Source: Fistularia commersonii
Lineage: Eukaryota > Chordata > Actinopteri > Syngnathiformes > Fistulariidae
Direction of reading: 5' to 3'
DNA length: 64,000 bases
Assembly: GCA_037954325.1 (NCBI GenBank)
Contig: JBBMNZ010000028.1
Coordinates: forward strand, 11,465,501-11,529,500
The notes beneath the pieces were generated by a model that saw nothing but the letters and a program-made list of their open reading frames with translations, did not search any database and was not told the origin of the DNA. The position numbers were made by a program, and so were the translations under genes. Positions 46,738-64,000 of the stretch are shown one piece after another. How positions within the stretch are numbered: the stretch's first letter is position 1; every line of letters starts with the position of its first letter.

Positions 46738-48047
46738 CTGTGGGTGGCTGAAGAGAAGAAAAAAGATGGATGTAAGTTTATTTTGTTTGCATTTGTTATT
46801 TTTTTATCATTCTGATATAGATACATTTTGGATCACTAACTGCTGATTGCCTGATTCTTATTACAATATGTCAGTTAAAAGCTCTTTGAGAAGTCTTTGT
46901 ACCAACTTTGCTTTCTTGTGCAGCGACCCTGGAGATTTCTCCTTTTTTAAGGTTCAGGTTCATAATGAGTAACTTGTAATGGGTGCTCCTCTGATGTTAT
47001 TCTTTCAGTAATTACAGTGGGTACATCAATAACAACCATAAAACTTTAACACGTCAGCATTAAAAACCTGTTCTCAAGTTTACCTGAAGATACACGGAGA
47101 CAGTGTTCCCATATAACTTATTTTCATCTCTGTGTTCCTATGTCAAATTAGGGATTCATTTATTTTAAGTCAACTCATTTTTTCCTGAAACAAATGTAAA
47201 AATATAAAGTTACAACCTTTTCAAAAATGCTGATAATGATGGGATGGATATATACCTGATGTTATTGTAAACACAAGTATACACATAGCTCAAAATAAAA
47301 ATGGCTAAACACTAAAACAAATTATTGTAATGCAAAATAATCTTAAAAGCACTTGGTTGTTTCTTGGTATTTCATGATGAAGAAACAATTTTGTACAATT
47401 CAAGAGAAATTGTCTTTGTTGTTTTGTGGCACTTACAGGTTTTATGTCACAGAAATTAAATGTCCGAAAAGATTCTCGGTCATCTAGGTTGCTGATTAAT
47501 ATATCTTATTTTGCCAAGTTCAGAACAGAAGAAGTCTGACGGATGTAAGCTGAAATGCTTCAACAAAAATATCCACTCCAGCGGCTATAATAATATTCAT
47601 CAAGCTACAGTAATTAGAGTTGACCGGTGCCGTGCTGTTCTTTGACATCATAATCTCAAGATCAAAACCAAACAAACAACACATGTAAATACCACTTTGA
47701 GGGAGGAGTGAAGAATATCACAGTCTTTGCTTTGTAATGTTAAAGCTCATCATGATCATAGAGTTATCATGAATGGTGTTTCATCATTTCAAAAAAACCG
47801 TTTACATATCATGGAATATATACATCCATACTCAACCTAAATACACAAATATTAAAAGCCAATGTTATCTTGACAAACGCAAATCAAGCAATAATCTGAA
47901 GACCGACATCAACAAATGTCTCTCGCACAGGCCGGCATTGTATCCTACAAATACTTAAATAACAAATATATATACAAATAACAAAAGTAACAAACTACAA
48001 AACAAGCATAACGAGCATAATTTGAAATGTTATAAAAATTGGCTTAC
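46738..48047 (-). other. rp1: rp1 5' intron
   Basis: AT-rich, no coding signal. It would separate the noncoding first exon from the first coding exon. Confidence 0.5.
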
Positions 48048-48215
48048 CTTATTCCTCACATTTAACAAAAAGGAAAACAGCTAAAAAAGCAGAAAGTGTC
48101 TATCCAGTATTCATCGATGCACTGGCGAAAGCCTCTCAGCGGTGTTCTAGGGCTATTTTGGGACATGCAGCATCATAGGCAATTTGCTTAATCTTTGCTT
48201 GCACTTAATCAGCAC
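48048..48215 (-). promoter_or_regulatory. rp1: candidate rp1 noncoding first exon and promoter
   Basis: A good minus-strand donor (AAG then GTAAGCC, junction 48048/48047) ends a possible 5' UTR exon. Upstream at 48214-48206 a TGCTGA (NRL-like) overlaps GATTA (CRX-like), and a second GATTA is at 48193-48189. This is the expected combination for a rod promoter. No TATA box is obvious. Confidence 0.4.
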
Positions 48216-49164
48216 ATCAAGAAAGGAAATAAAAAGGGTATCAAACATAACAGGAAAGGTGTGGAAAATTTCACAATGCCAGATGTAAAAAAATGTCAGC
48301 ACTATTTTCTGTAAATGGTGGAACACTTCAATTTTTTGTTGTAAAATTTGCAGAAGTAATTCATATTGTATTCTCTAGAGAAGATACAGAAGGCAATTGT
48401 TTCAAAAATTATCGACCTCATTTTATACATAAATTTGATTTGACTGAGCGCGGAATAGAAAAAGAAAGAGAAACAAAAACTGACTGAGACGGTACAACAT
48501 AGGGCATATTAACTGTAAAAATAAATAAGGAAGCATGGATGGGGTAAAAGTTCAAGGTGAGAGCGTATAAACCACCAAGTCAAACAGTAGTAGTAAATAT
48601 ATCTCAATCACGACACATACCACAGGTGGCTGGGACGATTCCTAATTTGCAAGCAGCCTCTATAATCAGATTTGAGAAGTCTTGCGCTAATAGGGATTAG
48701 GTTAAAGATTTTGCGCAGTTGCTGACAGCATGAAGAAGAGTAGCTTCTTCCGGTTTCCCAGTGGATCATAGCAACAAACACTGGTTGTTTTTACTATTAT
48801 TTGTACACAGTACCATTATAAATTATACATTTATGGAGAATTAAATGTATAATTCTGTCTCTTGTTAATTGCAAGCCCGGGTTTTAATCTTATGTCTTGA
48901 AGAGCCATGCAAATCCTGCAGACAAACTTTGTGCCAATAACCAACTGCCCTTGACTGAGTACAATCACCTAATACCTTCCCACTTGCACGAACAGTACAA
49001 AAAGGCATGGTTGTTTTTTTAAGAGGACTGTTATTTTTTGTCATTTGTTTGTAGTTATAATGTTGGTGCTGGTGAAGATGATATTGATTTTTGGTCCAGT
49101 GGCATTTTTGGTCCATTGTTTTCATTTTTATATTAATGGTAAATATTTCATAGAATTTAATAAG

Positions 49165-49297
49165 TTGTGTCTGCGTGGGTTTCCTCCCACAGTCCAAAAA
49201 CATGCAACAGGTTATTTGGGAAAAAAATGGGATCCTGAGTACAGGATATCCCAGTGCAGGATAAGCGCAGAAGATGGATGGATGGATGGATGGATAA
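49165..49297 (-). repeat. fish interspersed repeat, copy 5, with (GGAT)n end
   Basis: Reverse-complement phrases of the family (GTGTCTGCGTGGGTTTCCTC, CACAGTCCAAAAACATGCAA) and a terminal (GGAT)n at 49274-49295. Confidence 0.7.
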
Positions 49298-50539
49298 AAC
49301 AAATATTTGCTGCAAACATTTAGTTGATGTATGGTTATGTGTCATGCTGATTTGGAAAAAAAAAAAGCAAATCTATAAAAGCCAGACAAATGGAGGGGGT
49401 CTCAGGCCTCAACTGCACATTCCCTATGCCTTCATTAAGTTTTCCTAAAGACACCCCCTTAGCAACAATGAATCTCTTAACACTGAATAAATCATTGAAA
49501 ACAATAAAAAGCCCTTTGGATCTAAAGAACAGTCATTTTCATCCGGGAATCTACTAAGAATAGAATTTCATGACAACAGAGGGTGGATGTCAAGACAACA
49601 GAAGGAATACCATTGTGACGTGTCTTTTTTTATTTACATTTTTAACTAATGAATGGAACCAGTTGTATCAACTTGTGGTATCCAGGTGCCCAGTTGTACA
49701 TGGATACACATATGTCTTTTTGTTAAATACTTATTCATGGAAAGGTATTTATTTCCTGTCCATTTGAATTGTCTGTAGGTTTTTGTCTCCGTGACCAACG
49801 TACACAAATGAGTGACCCTTTGGTGCCATCTAATGACACCTACAAGACATCATGACCATTTTACATTTTACCAATGTTTCTTTAATGTTTTGTGGGGTGA
49901 TTTTTGAGCTAAAATTGGTTTATGTGACCATTTACATGTATGCTATCCTGGTCTGCAATATTGCTTAAGAGAATTAAGAAGCTGACGCATACTTTCGTTG
50001 TCTATGAACCATCTATTCTTCTCAACTAGACTAGACTCCGCTTCAAGCATCGACTCCACTGGTCTGCTTTATAGAACCCAGAAAATTAATAGATAAATAA
50101 AGAAATAAAGCAAATATTCTCAATTTAAAACTCTGATTGGCTGTATATCGATTCACAGCTCTTGTGTCGTCATTATACATTTTAATGGTTAAGTAACTTC
50201 TTTACTATGTATGAATTATGATATGGTCTACCCTTTGTTTATCATTGCCAATGGCAAAGAAAGATATCCAAAGAAAACATAATTATAGTAGTATCATATA
50301 GTTTGTTTTATGTACCTGAGGCAGCAAGAATAAATGAGATTTTGTTTGATGACAAACAAAACAAAAATTCGCCTACATTGTGAGTCATCATCCAGCTTGT
50401 AGGGTATACAAATCAACAAATGTGTACTGTTTTGTTCCCTGTTAATGTATTTCAACGGTAATATGAATATCATTCTCAACCAGGATTATTAAATCTCCCT
50501 TTTGTTTCAGTTCAGTACCTCAGACCAGTATGTAACAAA

Positions 50540-50715
50540 GTAAAGTATTGGCAGTAAAGTCTACTGCCCATTTAAACTGCACTCATCCTTGCACCTGCAC
50601 TTTGTAAGTTACACACCAAGTTGCACTCAAACGTCTTATTGCACTGCCACTGTTCTCTTGCAATTTTAATATTCACATCTATAATCATGTCTATATAATA
50701 TTTGCACCCTTCCTA
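50540..50715 (+). mobile_element. LINE 3' UTR remnant
   Basis: TTTAAACTGCACTCATCCTT, GCACTTTGTAAGTTACACAC and ATATTTGCACCCTTCCTATG resemble the 3' UTR of the LINE at 16830-17965. No tail remains. Confidence 0.45.
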
Positions 50716-50779
50716 TGAGCAAGTATCCAAATGACTTTGTTTTGCTCTGTTTTATTTTGTTTCGGAAAGGGTGGTTAGT

Positions 50780-50962
50780 TGTAAGACTGAGTGCGCACCA
50801 GTTGGTGGCAGTCATGCACCGATACGTTGTATACCAACCGCGAATTAGCTGTAGAAGGAGACGGGGGACACCGCCGCCGCTTCCACTTCAGTGGCGTGGT
50901 CTTTGTCGCGACTTTTCCTTCTTTTTTACCCACGATTCTGAGATTTCTAAGGATCGGTGACC
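50780..50962 (+). promoter_or_regulatory. tcea1: tcea1 promoter and 5' UTR region
   Basis: A GC-richer, CpG-containing block (GACACCGCCGCCGCTTCC-like near 50867) directly upstream of the start codon. There is no TATA box, as expected for a housekeeping gene. The ATG context GTGACCATGG is optimal. Confidence 0.5.
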
Positions 50963-56953
<5,991 letters not shown>

Positions 56954-57281
56954 ATCTGCAGGCGTCATCCTTGGCAGTCCGACAAGTAGCAAAATTCCTG
57001 GACCAGATTCTGTCTATTAGCAACAGATTGGAGCTTTTATTCTGTGGTACTTGGTACAAAAAATGCCACATAAGGATGCCACTGCGGTTACTGTTTGAGT
57101 CCTGTCCATAGATTGATCTCATTGTAACTTCCACTGTTGTTATTAGTTGTTTTCCCACTATTATATGCGATCATTTTTGTCTCATTCTTTTATCTGCAAT
57201 TTTTTATATGTAGTTTTAACATTTGGAGCAGTGTTGTTATGCTTTCCTCTCACAACAACACATTGTTTTATTTAATTTCCC

Positions 57282-57287
57282 AATAAA
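57282..57287 (+). terminator. tcea1: tcea1 polyadenylation signal
   Basis: AATAAA 329 bases after the stop codon, followed by a T/G-rich stretch (TTTTGTTTTGTTCC near 57331). Confidence 0.7.
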
Positions 57288-57299
57288 CTGTAATCCATT

Positions 57300-60200
57300 T
57301 GATTAAAAAGAAGTGCTTTTCATTAATCCTTTTGTTTTGTTCCTTCAGTCTCTACTGTTTATGTGAATCTTTAACATGATACAAATGCAATTAGGGATTT
57401 GAGGTGTGTTTGTGTGTGCATGCATGAGAGAGTATACATTTGTTGTCATTGGCAATATTCATCAAATCAAATTGAATGCTGATTTATGCATATTCATCTC
57501 TTTAGGGACAGGATAATGCTATTGGGTGAAAGTGGGAAGACAATTGTTTCCTTTTCCTCAAGGTTTTTTCATTTGCCAGGTGCAACCACTTTATGATGAT
57601 AAGCTGTTATGCTGGCCTTCTCTCCCCACAAACCAAATCTGTACCAGTCACAGAGGACCTGGGCCATTAATTGCAGAGCCCAATTCTGATGAAGACTGGT
57701 TTTCCAACCAGGTAGTTTTGAAGCCCAAGTTTCCATGGTTGTGTTTATGTAAAATATTTTCTCATGTATCTTTTTGCGACCAAAATATATCAGGAGTTCC
57801 CCCAAGAGATTTTATCGAAATAAAAAAAAAATAACACAAATGTCTAATGGAACACATTTGAGTGAAATATTTCATAATATTCCCCCCAAAATCTTTATCA
57901 AATCTTCATAAATACATAAATGTGTTGATTCTGGATTGGAGAGTAATTCTAGGACTCCTATTAATTCCGTGTATGATCTACAAATGTTACCCATTTAGTT
58001 GAACTGAATCTCCATTAAGTTATTGCTAACATGAAATGAATAACATATCTTAGATTCATCTGGTTATTTCATTTATTGAGAATTGCTCGTTTTGCTACTA
58101 CCAATTGGGGAGAGTGGTTGATATGAGTCTTCATTCAGTCATTAAGTATTGTGTCTCAACTTGTGTGCCACACAGATGTCAGTGAACCAAACAGCAAATT
58201 ACTTATGCAATGAAAACAGGGTACCTAAACACCTTGAACATGTTTGCATGTAAATGCTAGTATTTTTATCTATAGGAACTTCATATCAAGAGGAAGTGTG
58301 TGCTGTTTGTTATCACTGATGCTGTCCAGTTTGATGCACTACATGCTAGTTACTGCCTTTTTGCACGCAAAGGAAGGTTCTGGAAGAACATACAGCTTTC
58401 AAGCACTTTATGATTTCCTTTTTACATAGATTTTTCGGTTTTTTAATTCTGAATCAGCAGCAGCCGGGGGTAATCTACTAATGTGAATGATTGTTGTTTT
58501 TGAGATTGATAAATATTGTCAAGTTAATTCTAAGAAATATTATAAAGCATTAGCAGGCATTAAATCAAGTTTTTTCTAGATAGATTTTTGTAAATTGCAT
58601 TCATACAAGCAGTGCTTTAGATAAACACAATGTAAAATTACCACTTAGTACCATAGCCTGATGCCTTATCAGGATTGCTCTGGCAATTTCATGAAATTTG
58701 ATTTTTCTCCACCAACTATTTTGCTTGAGAATACAAAACTATGTTAGTGTACAGTGGTCTCATGACACATTTCTGAAATCATAACATCTACACCAGTCAC
58801 TAATACCACATATCACACGTCTTTTGAGCTATGTCATACTTGGTTGAGTTGTGTGGTTTGTGTTGAAAGCATTTCAGAGTCAATAAAATTATTGTGCTTT
58901 ATTTGATCTTAATCAAATGCCCACAAGTCATTATTTTCTTGGAGAGTAGCAGAAAAAAAAACAAAACAACAAAAAACTAAACGATATATATACTGTAAAC
59001 ATTCATATTTGTTTTTTAAAAATGTATTCTTCAATAAAGTCAGCGCAAAATAACATTTCATATAGTAAACAGAAGAAGAAACAATATTTATAGGCATCAC
59101 TCCAAACCATTGGCTTAGACTGTGTTTGAGGTTGATCTGCGTAGTGTATCCATCAGCTCAAATTGCACATCATAAGTTAAAGTGAACTCTACTACAAGTG
59201 CCACCGTGAAGCACACAGGTTGGCAAGAAGTTTAGATCAACCAGCCCTATCCATTGATCTTTGTCCTAAGCAAATAATCATGTGTTGCGTCACCTTCCAC
59301 CATACTGTTTGGTAGTGCTAACAAAATGGGATTGATGCTGTCACAACAACAAAAAATCAAGACAAAAACGCATGCAATAATTTGGCCAATGAGAGGGACA
59401 ATTTCCAGTAAACTGGCTTTGTGCTCCGGTAACCACCCTTATGGCAAACTGTGAAAAAGACTGTTGCCTATGAGAAAGATGTTATAAAATTTAATGTCAA
59501 GGCACTTCCCCATATGAGGATCTTGTCTTTGAGTGACATATTTTGTGAGGCAACAAAGTAATTCAGCTAAGACTATTAGAGTACATTAAAGTATTATGCA
59601 CTTGGCAACTCCAATTTTAGTCAATGGAAACACTTGAATGTATGAAAACAGTTCACAAGGGTAGCTTTAGTGTTGCTACTAACCTGGCCTGACCCCCGAA
59701 TACATTTCAAACAGTTGATTTTCATATAACAAATTGCATTTTTTATAGAATATCTTGGGGAACAATGTAGATTCTAAATTTTAAGCAATAATAATATATT
59801 TTAAATTGTTTAAAATAGTAGTTCGAGCCAGTTTGTCATTGATGGGGAATCTCAACTGATAATTATGGTAGTTTTTCAGTGCTGAAAATTATCAAACATT
59901 TCACAAGAAAAACAATTAAATATATAATAATTATAATAACAATCATAATAATAATAATCATAATAATAATAATAATAATCATCATGTAACATTGGGGAAA
60001 GTATGCTGGTTCAGTTACTGCCAGAGGACTTAGAGAGAGCTACAACCGCTGTGTAATTTAAAGCTACAGCCAGAGGTGAGCTTAGCTTAGCTTAGCTTAG
60101 CTTAAAACAGGTGAAAAAAAAAGGCTGGCTTTGAATGAAGTGAGATATTCATTGCATTTGTAAAGTTCGGTTGAATTACATTTGTTTGATACTGGTTTAT

Positions 60201-61647
60201 TTTCAATGTATCAAAAGTGTAAAACTAACAGTTATAAAATGGTATTCTTCCAGAGTGTATGAGCTATTTTTTGTTTAGCATTTTTCATCCTGCTACATTT
60301 AGCATAACCCTATATTCTATGGCTTCACTATTGTTCAAAGTTGATCTTTTAAGTACAATTATTAAATCATATATATATATATTAACCTGTGAGATACATA
60401 TCATATATCTCATATCATATATCATATATCTATAAGGAATTTTTTTTAAGTTGCTGGTGTCTTTGTGTTAGGTTTAGACAGGGCTATGTGAGCAGTTTTC
60501 TGTGTTCACTCATGTTAAGCTAAGTAAGGTAACTGGTAGTTGGTTTGGCTGTAGCTTTATAAACAGAGAAGTGTTCTTCCTGTCTAACTCCATATGAAAT
60601 AAGACATAATTTACAAAAATGTCATAATTATCGTAAATTAATAATAAGTCACTGTTCTTATTTCCCCTTAGCACCAACGTACATGGTTCTTTCCTGGAAA
60701 CAAATAGTTACAAAATTACAGATCTTTCCAGATATTCTGATAGGGACCTACATTTCATTGACTTTAATACTCAAATATAGTTTGATTTTATATTGCACAC
60801 CTAAATCACAAAAAAATGCATCATATTGTTAAATAGATTTTCCTATGTCACACGTGTGTTGAGTATAGTCTGAACCTAGGAAACTTCTGTGAATTAAAAA
60901 AAACAAAAATCCATCCACATTTGATTTAAGTTTCTTCACGAAACATATTACAGATTTTGACAAGAGCTATTGCCACTTTCTCTTATTTCATCCATCCGCA
61001 TGTCAAATTGTTTCAATTCTGCACACATCTGGACATGAACTGGAGTTGCCAAGTCAGTGTCACAGGTACCAAAGTGTGAGGTTCGGTAACAGAACAGGGT
61101 GAAATCAAGGTAAAATCATATGGTACCCCACAAAGCTGCCTGCATGTAGAGCTAACATGTAGCCATTGATTCGAGCTTTGATTTTCATACGCATTAAATA
61201 GAACCAGGCGTTTCCACATAAAATACCCACAATTCCATTTGTACTATTTACAAACTAATAAATATATAGTCTACCTTAGGAATCACCCCCACCCAAAAAG
61301 ATCATAGAAAAACAACAGACCATAAAAAACTCTGAACACAAATAAAATAGATTATTCTTATCAAAAGAAACAAAATAAAAACAGAAAAAAATGTTTTCAT
61401 ATTCCTTTGGAGTGTTTCGCTATGTTGATCTGTAGCAGTACTTGTGATGTCGAGCCCTCGGGAGATTTTGAGACCTGAGTGTCTTCGGTCAGGTGCAGAT
61501 CACAATAGCGCTGAGATTCCTGGGAGGGGTCAGGCCTGAGGCCTGGTACATGTAATCCTGCACTGAACATACAGAGAGAGAAATGTTTAAAAAGAGGGTA
61601 GGGATGGGGAGATAAAGAGAATGATAAGATCACAGGTCATCACCACC
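57300..61647. other. intergenic tcea1-rgs20, including rgs20 3' UTR
   Basis: Tail-to-tail intergenic region of 4.3 kb. Minus-strand AATAAA candidates for rgs20 are near 60203-60198 and 58901-58896. Simple repeats: AAT trinucleotides 59940-59985, AGCTT pentamers 60079-60105, ATATC-type repeats 60370-60432. No exon recognised. Confidence 0.5.
60079..60105 (+). repeat. (AGCTT)n pentanucleotide repeat
   Basis: About five tandem copies of AGCTT. Confidence 0.85.
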
Positions 61648-61836
61648 CTAAGATTCTGGGGACTGCTCTGACAGAGTGTTAAGCAGGTTTTTGTAGGCTG
61701 GGGAATTCATGTAACGGGGATATGAGTCTCTTTGCATTAGTGTATAGATCTGCAGCTGGGCATCATCAAATGTGTGCGATGAGGGTTCCAGCATGTTCCT
61801 GTTGATCGACTCACGCACACGGGAGTCAAGGCTCAC
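61648..61836 (-). CDS. rgs20: rgs20 last coding exon
   Basis: VSLDSRVRESINRNMLEPSS to LNTLSEQSPES, stop TAG at 61650-61648; acceptor CTTGCCACACAG. Confidence 0.94.
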   Translation of the reverse strand: MSLDSRVRESINRNMLEPSSHTFDDAQLQIYTLMQRDSYPRYMNSPAYKNLLNTLSEQSPES

Positions 61837-63793
61837 CTGTGTGGCAAGAACAGAGGAATTAGGCGCAATAGCATCAGAAATTTCCAGACACAATTGTGAG
61901 AAATTATTAGTTATTCCGTATTTACTAAGCTTATGATCACAGTTTTATTTATTTGCACTGGTTACGATTATAGCTCTATTTTATGGGTAAAGGATGATGA
62001 ACTCAAAAGTAAAGCAATGGTTTCCACATCATTTCTTGCATAGGAAGGAATAAATGAAAACCTGACTGAAACCAGGTTTATGAAGCAGGGATTGGTTAGT
62101 GTTTTCAAAAAACAAAAAAAAAAAACCATTCAGATTTTGTTACATTTGAGCCACATCTTAATGTTACCAAATTACTGCCGATTGCAACATGATACTGCTA
62201 AAACAACGATAACCGCCAGCTGCTACAGATGGCCAGGGATATCAGAGGGAATATCAGAATGACATCCGACAGATGCCACGTTTTAGTTATTTGGATCGTA
62301 ACATGGAAATCAAAAACTTGGCATCAGACATCCGTAACATTGACAACTCAACCTACATTCAAGCAAATTTCAATATGAATAAATAATGCCGCTAGATGCT
62401 TGGTGGGAACAAATTCTATCATAACCAGCATAACTGTATATAGAAATATGCTTGTTAAAGTCCAATATCAATTAAAAAGATCAACAGAGGATATCAGTTG
62501 GGCTCTATGGTAAAAGAAGAATGGGAATGAGTACAGATGCCACACCAAGGCCAAACATTCATTGTTATCTGGCTATAATACAGGGACAAGGGGTATCAGT
62601 CCTCTAATCAAACTTAGAAAGAAATGGGTATGGATCATTTTTCAGACTCCCTTGTGTGTCTTGTGAGTTTGTGTTCAAAATTAAGACAAATATAAACAGA
62701 TCAATGATAGAAATGTGAGACCTCTTTAGGCGAGAGAATGGAGATGTAGTCTTCATAAATGACTCGAGCCTTCTCCTCTATCGCACTCTTATTGGTCTCC
62801 TTGCCGAACTCCTCACAGGCTAGCCAGAAGAGCATGTTCTCCTCGCTGAATTCAGTGCGAAGAAACTGTCGGAATGAGTTCCTCCCCGCCGGGCAGCACA
62901 TCAGCTTGTCAAATGATTGGCCCCATGAGCGTACATCTTCCAATGTGGGCTTCGGACTACAGCGAAGGTGATAAACACACGGGTGATTCCAACACAGTTC
63001 TCAAGATTCGCAATGAATGGGATCTATTTGTACTGCAAACTTAACTGACCACTCTTCACAGTCTGCGTTCCCCTCCTTAATGTCATATGATGCCTTTCGG
63101 TTCCGATCATCCCTGTCCTCATTCCTAATAGAGAAAAGACAAGAGAGCTGTATAAGCAAAGCCACTAATTGCAAAAGTAAATAAAAAATAAGCTTTGTCT
63201 CTCTCTTATTTTCACACTAAATATATTACTTTGATGCAGAACATGTTCAAATGATCAGAAAAGGCATATGATATTTATTATGTAATCATTTATGAATAGG
63301 TGAGTCATCATACTGTATACATTTATCATACATTATAAACTATGATACGTAATGTGCAACAGCATGTATATGGACAGTAAATTTATGATGTTTAGATATA
63401 CATTTAATTGCCAGAATATTGTGTGTGTTTTCCTGTGAGTATTCCTGTGTGTTTATCAGATGCATTTACAGCAGATGATGAGTTGATGTTAGGCATGTTT
63501 GACATTGTGATGAGGCTCATGGAATGTAGAATGCGCTAAGATTGCTGAAGCTGATGCCTGCTGATCTATGCACAAGAATGTCAATTATTCTAACCATAGT
63601 AAATGAGGTCTTGGGTGAGGAGCACCTACCAAGAACAACTACAGCAGCAACACCAGCAGAAGCAACATGCATTAGGGCCCCGTGGGTTGGCTTGGCCCGA
63701 CTGGCCCTGCTGGGACGGTGCATTTCCCCCCGCTGCCGACTCCTGCTGCACCGACATCTGCCTCTTTCGCATCTCCATCGGCTCTGATCCCAT
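61648..63793 (-). CDS. rgs20: regulator of G-protein signalling 20 (RGSZ1)
   Basis: Four coding exons (63793-63630, 63124-63050, 62956-62722, 61836-61648) join in frame to 220 codons; the human RGSZ1 form is 217. The start MGSEPMEMRKRQM matches the RGSZ1 N-terminus. A cysteine string at about 43-53 (NACCFCWCCCCSCS) is the palmitoylated membrane anchor of the R7-independent RZ subfamily. The RGS domain, about 90-208, contains SFDKLM, GRNSFRQFLRTEFSEENMLF, EEKARVIYEDYISILSPKE, VSLDSRVRESINRNM and FDDAQLQIYTLMQRDSYPR. It accelerates GTP hydrolysis by Gz/Gi alpha subunits at membranes. RGS19 and RGS17 are the alternatives; the N-terminus and tcea1 neighbour favour rgs20. An acceptor just before the ATG (CCCCCATCGCTCTAG) indicates an upstream exon outside or near the window end. 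Confidence 0.93.
61837..62721 (-). other. rgs20: rgs20 intron 3
   Basis: 885 bp with no exon or repeat recognised. Confidence 0.7.
62722..62956 (-). CDS. rgs20: rgs20 third coding exon, RGS domain first half
   Basis: 235 nt: PKPTLEDVRSWGQSFDKLMC through ISILSPKE, donor GTCTCA (weak but forced by exact family continuity). Confidence 0.93.
63050..63124 (-). CDS. rgs20: rgs20 second coding exon
   Basis: 75 nt: NEDRDDRNRKASYDIKEGNA then DCEE; acceptor TTTTCTCTATTAG, donor GTCAGT. Poorly conserved linker. Confidence 0.85.
63125..63629 (-). other. rgs20: rgs20 intron 1 (coding)
   Basis: 505 bp, AT-rich, no further feature. Confidence 0.7.
63630..63793 (-). CDS. rgs20: rgs20 first coding exon, cysteine string
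   Basis: 54 codons plus 2 bases, donor GTAGGT. The codon across the junction becomes Trp (TG plus G) where human has Cys. Exon begins at 63796. Confidence 0.9.
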
Positions 63794-64000
63794 GGGCTAG
63801 AGCGATGGGGGAAGGAAGGAACTGAGTTTAGTGTGTGAGAAATATCACTGTCTGCCATTGCAGCAAGAGAAGGTTTGCAGTCAAAAATCTCTTTTCCTCA
63901 AACGCATTTTATAGTAACTACCTGCCGTTTGAAAAAGAAGGGTAATGAGGGTTCAAAATTGTGAAATTCCATTTTTCACACATATTTGATCACTTGCAGC

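Larger units (their letters stand above)
48216..50715. other. intergenic rp1-tcea1, repeats only
   Basis: 2.5 kb between divergent genes with no supported exon. Contains a minus-oriented interspersed repeat (49165-49297) and a LINE tail remnant (50540-50715). Confidence 0.55.

Noticed and set aside
49045..49323. Open frames over the interspersed repeat near 49.2 kb
   Set aside because: They translate the repeat and its GGAT tail.
63517..63858. 113-codon minus-strand frame over the rgs20 first exon
   Set aside because: It is a shifted frame; the frame starting at 63793 matches the RGSZ1 N-terminus.

Overview
This is genomic DNA from a ray-finned fish, most likely a teleost. The genes are split by introns, the sequence is AT-rich, and the intergenic and intronic DNA is full of fish-type non-LTR retrotransposon debris and microsatellites. 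Four genes are recognised with near-complete coding structures rebuilt here from splice sites and reading phase: vim (vimentin), rp1 (RP1 axonemal microtubule-associated protein, photoreceptor), tcea1 (transcription elongation factor TFIIS) and rgs20 (RGSZ1-type G-protein regulator). A fifth minus-strand gene could not be named. Two alternative first coding exons and two shared exons of it lie here, and its 3' part probably continues beyond the left edge.

Layout. 1-3.2 kb: intergenic or intronic DNA with a 1.57-kb LINE copy flanked by a perfect 13-bp target-site duplication. 3.2-23.6 kb: the unidentified minus-strand gene. Its shared exons are at 3226-3391 and 4486-4536, and its alternative first exons are at 12192-12273 and, in a GC-rich block, at 23328-23592. 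Its introns hold several repeats, including a 433-bp fold-back palindrome at 7186-7618 and inverted LINE pieces. 25.2-30.5 kb: vim on the minus strand, 9 exons, 455 codons, with a TATA box, octamer and CCAAT motif upstream. 36.5-46.7 kb: rp1 on the minus strand, 3 coding exons, 2118 codons. It has two doublecortin domains and a very acidic Glu/Gly region, and a possible 5' noncoding exon near 48.05 kb. 50.96-56.95 kb: tcea1 on the plus strand, 10 exons, 310 codons, with one intron that carries U12 AT-AC splice signals. 61.65-63.79 kb: rgs20 on the minus strand, 4 coding exons, 220 codons, tail-to-tail with tcea1.

The genes are not an operon and have separate functions: cytoskeleton (vim), photoreceptor outer segment (rp1), transcription elongation (tcea1) and Gi/Gz signalling (rgs20). 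From memory, the rp1-tcea1-rgs20 grouping matches human 8q11, while vimentin is on human chromosome 10, so vim beside rp1 is a fish arrangement. The points most worth a second look are the unidentified gene with interchangeable first exons, the AT-AC intron in tcea1, the RPGR-like acidic tract and short C-terminus of rp1, and the repeated fold-back retroelement structures.
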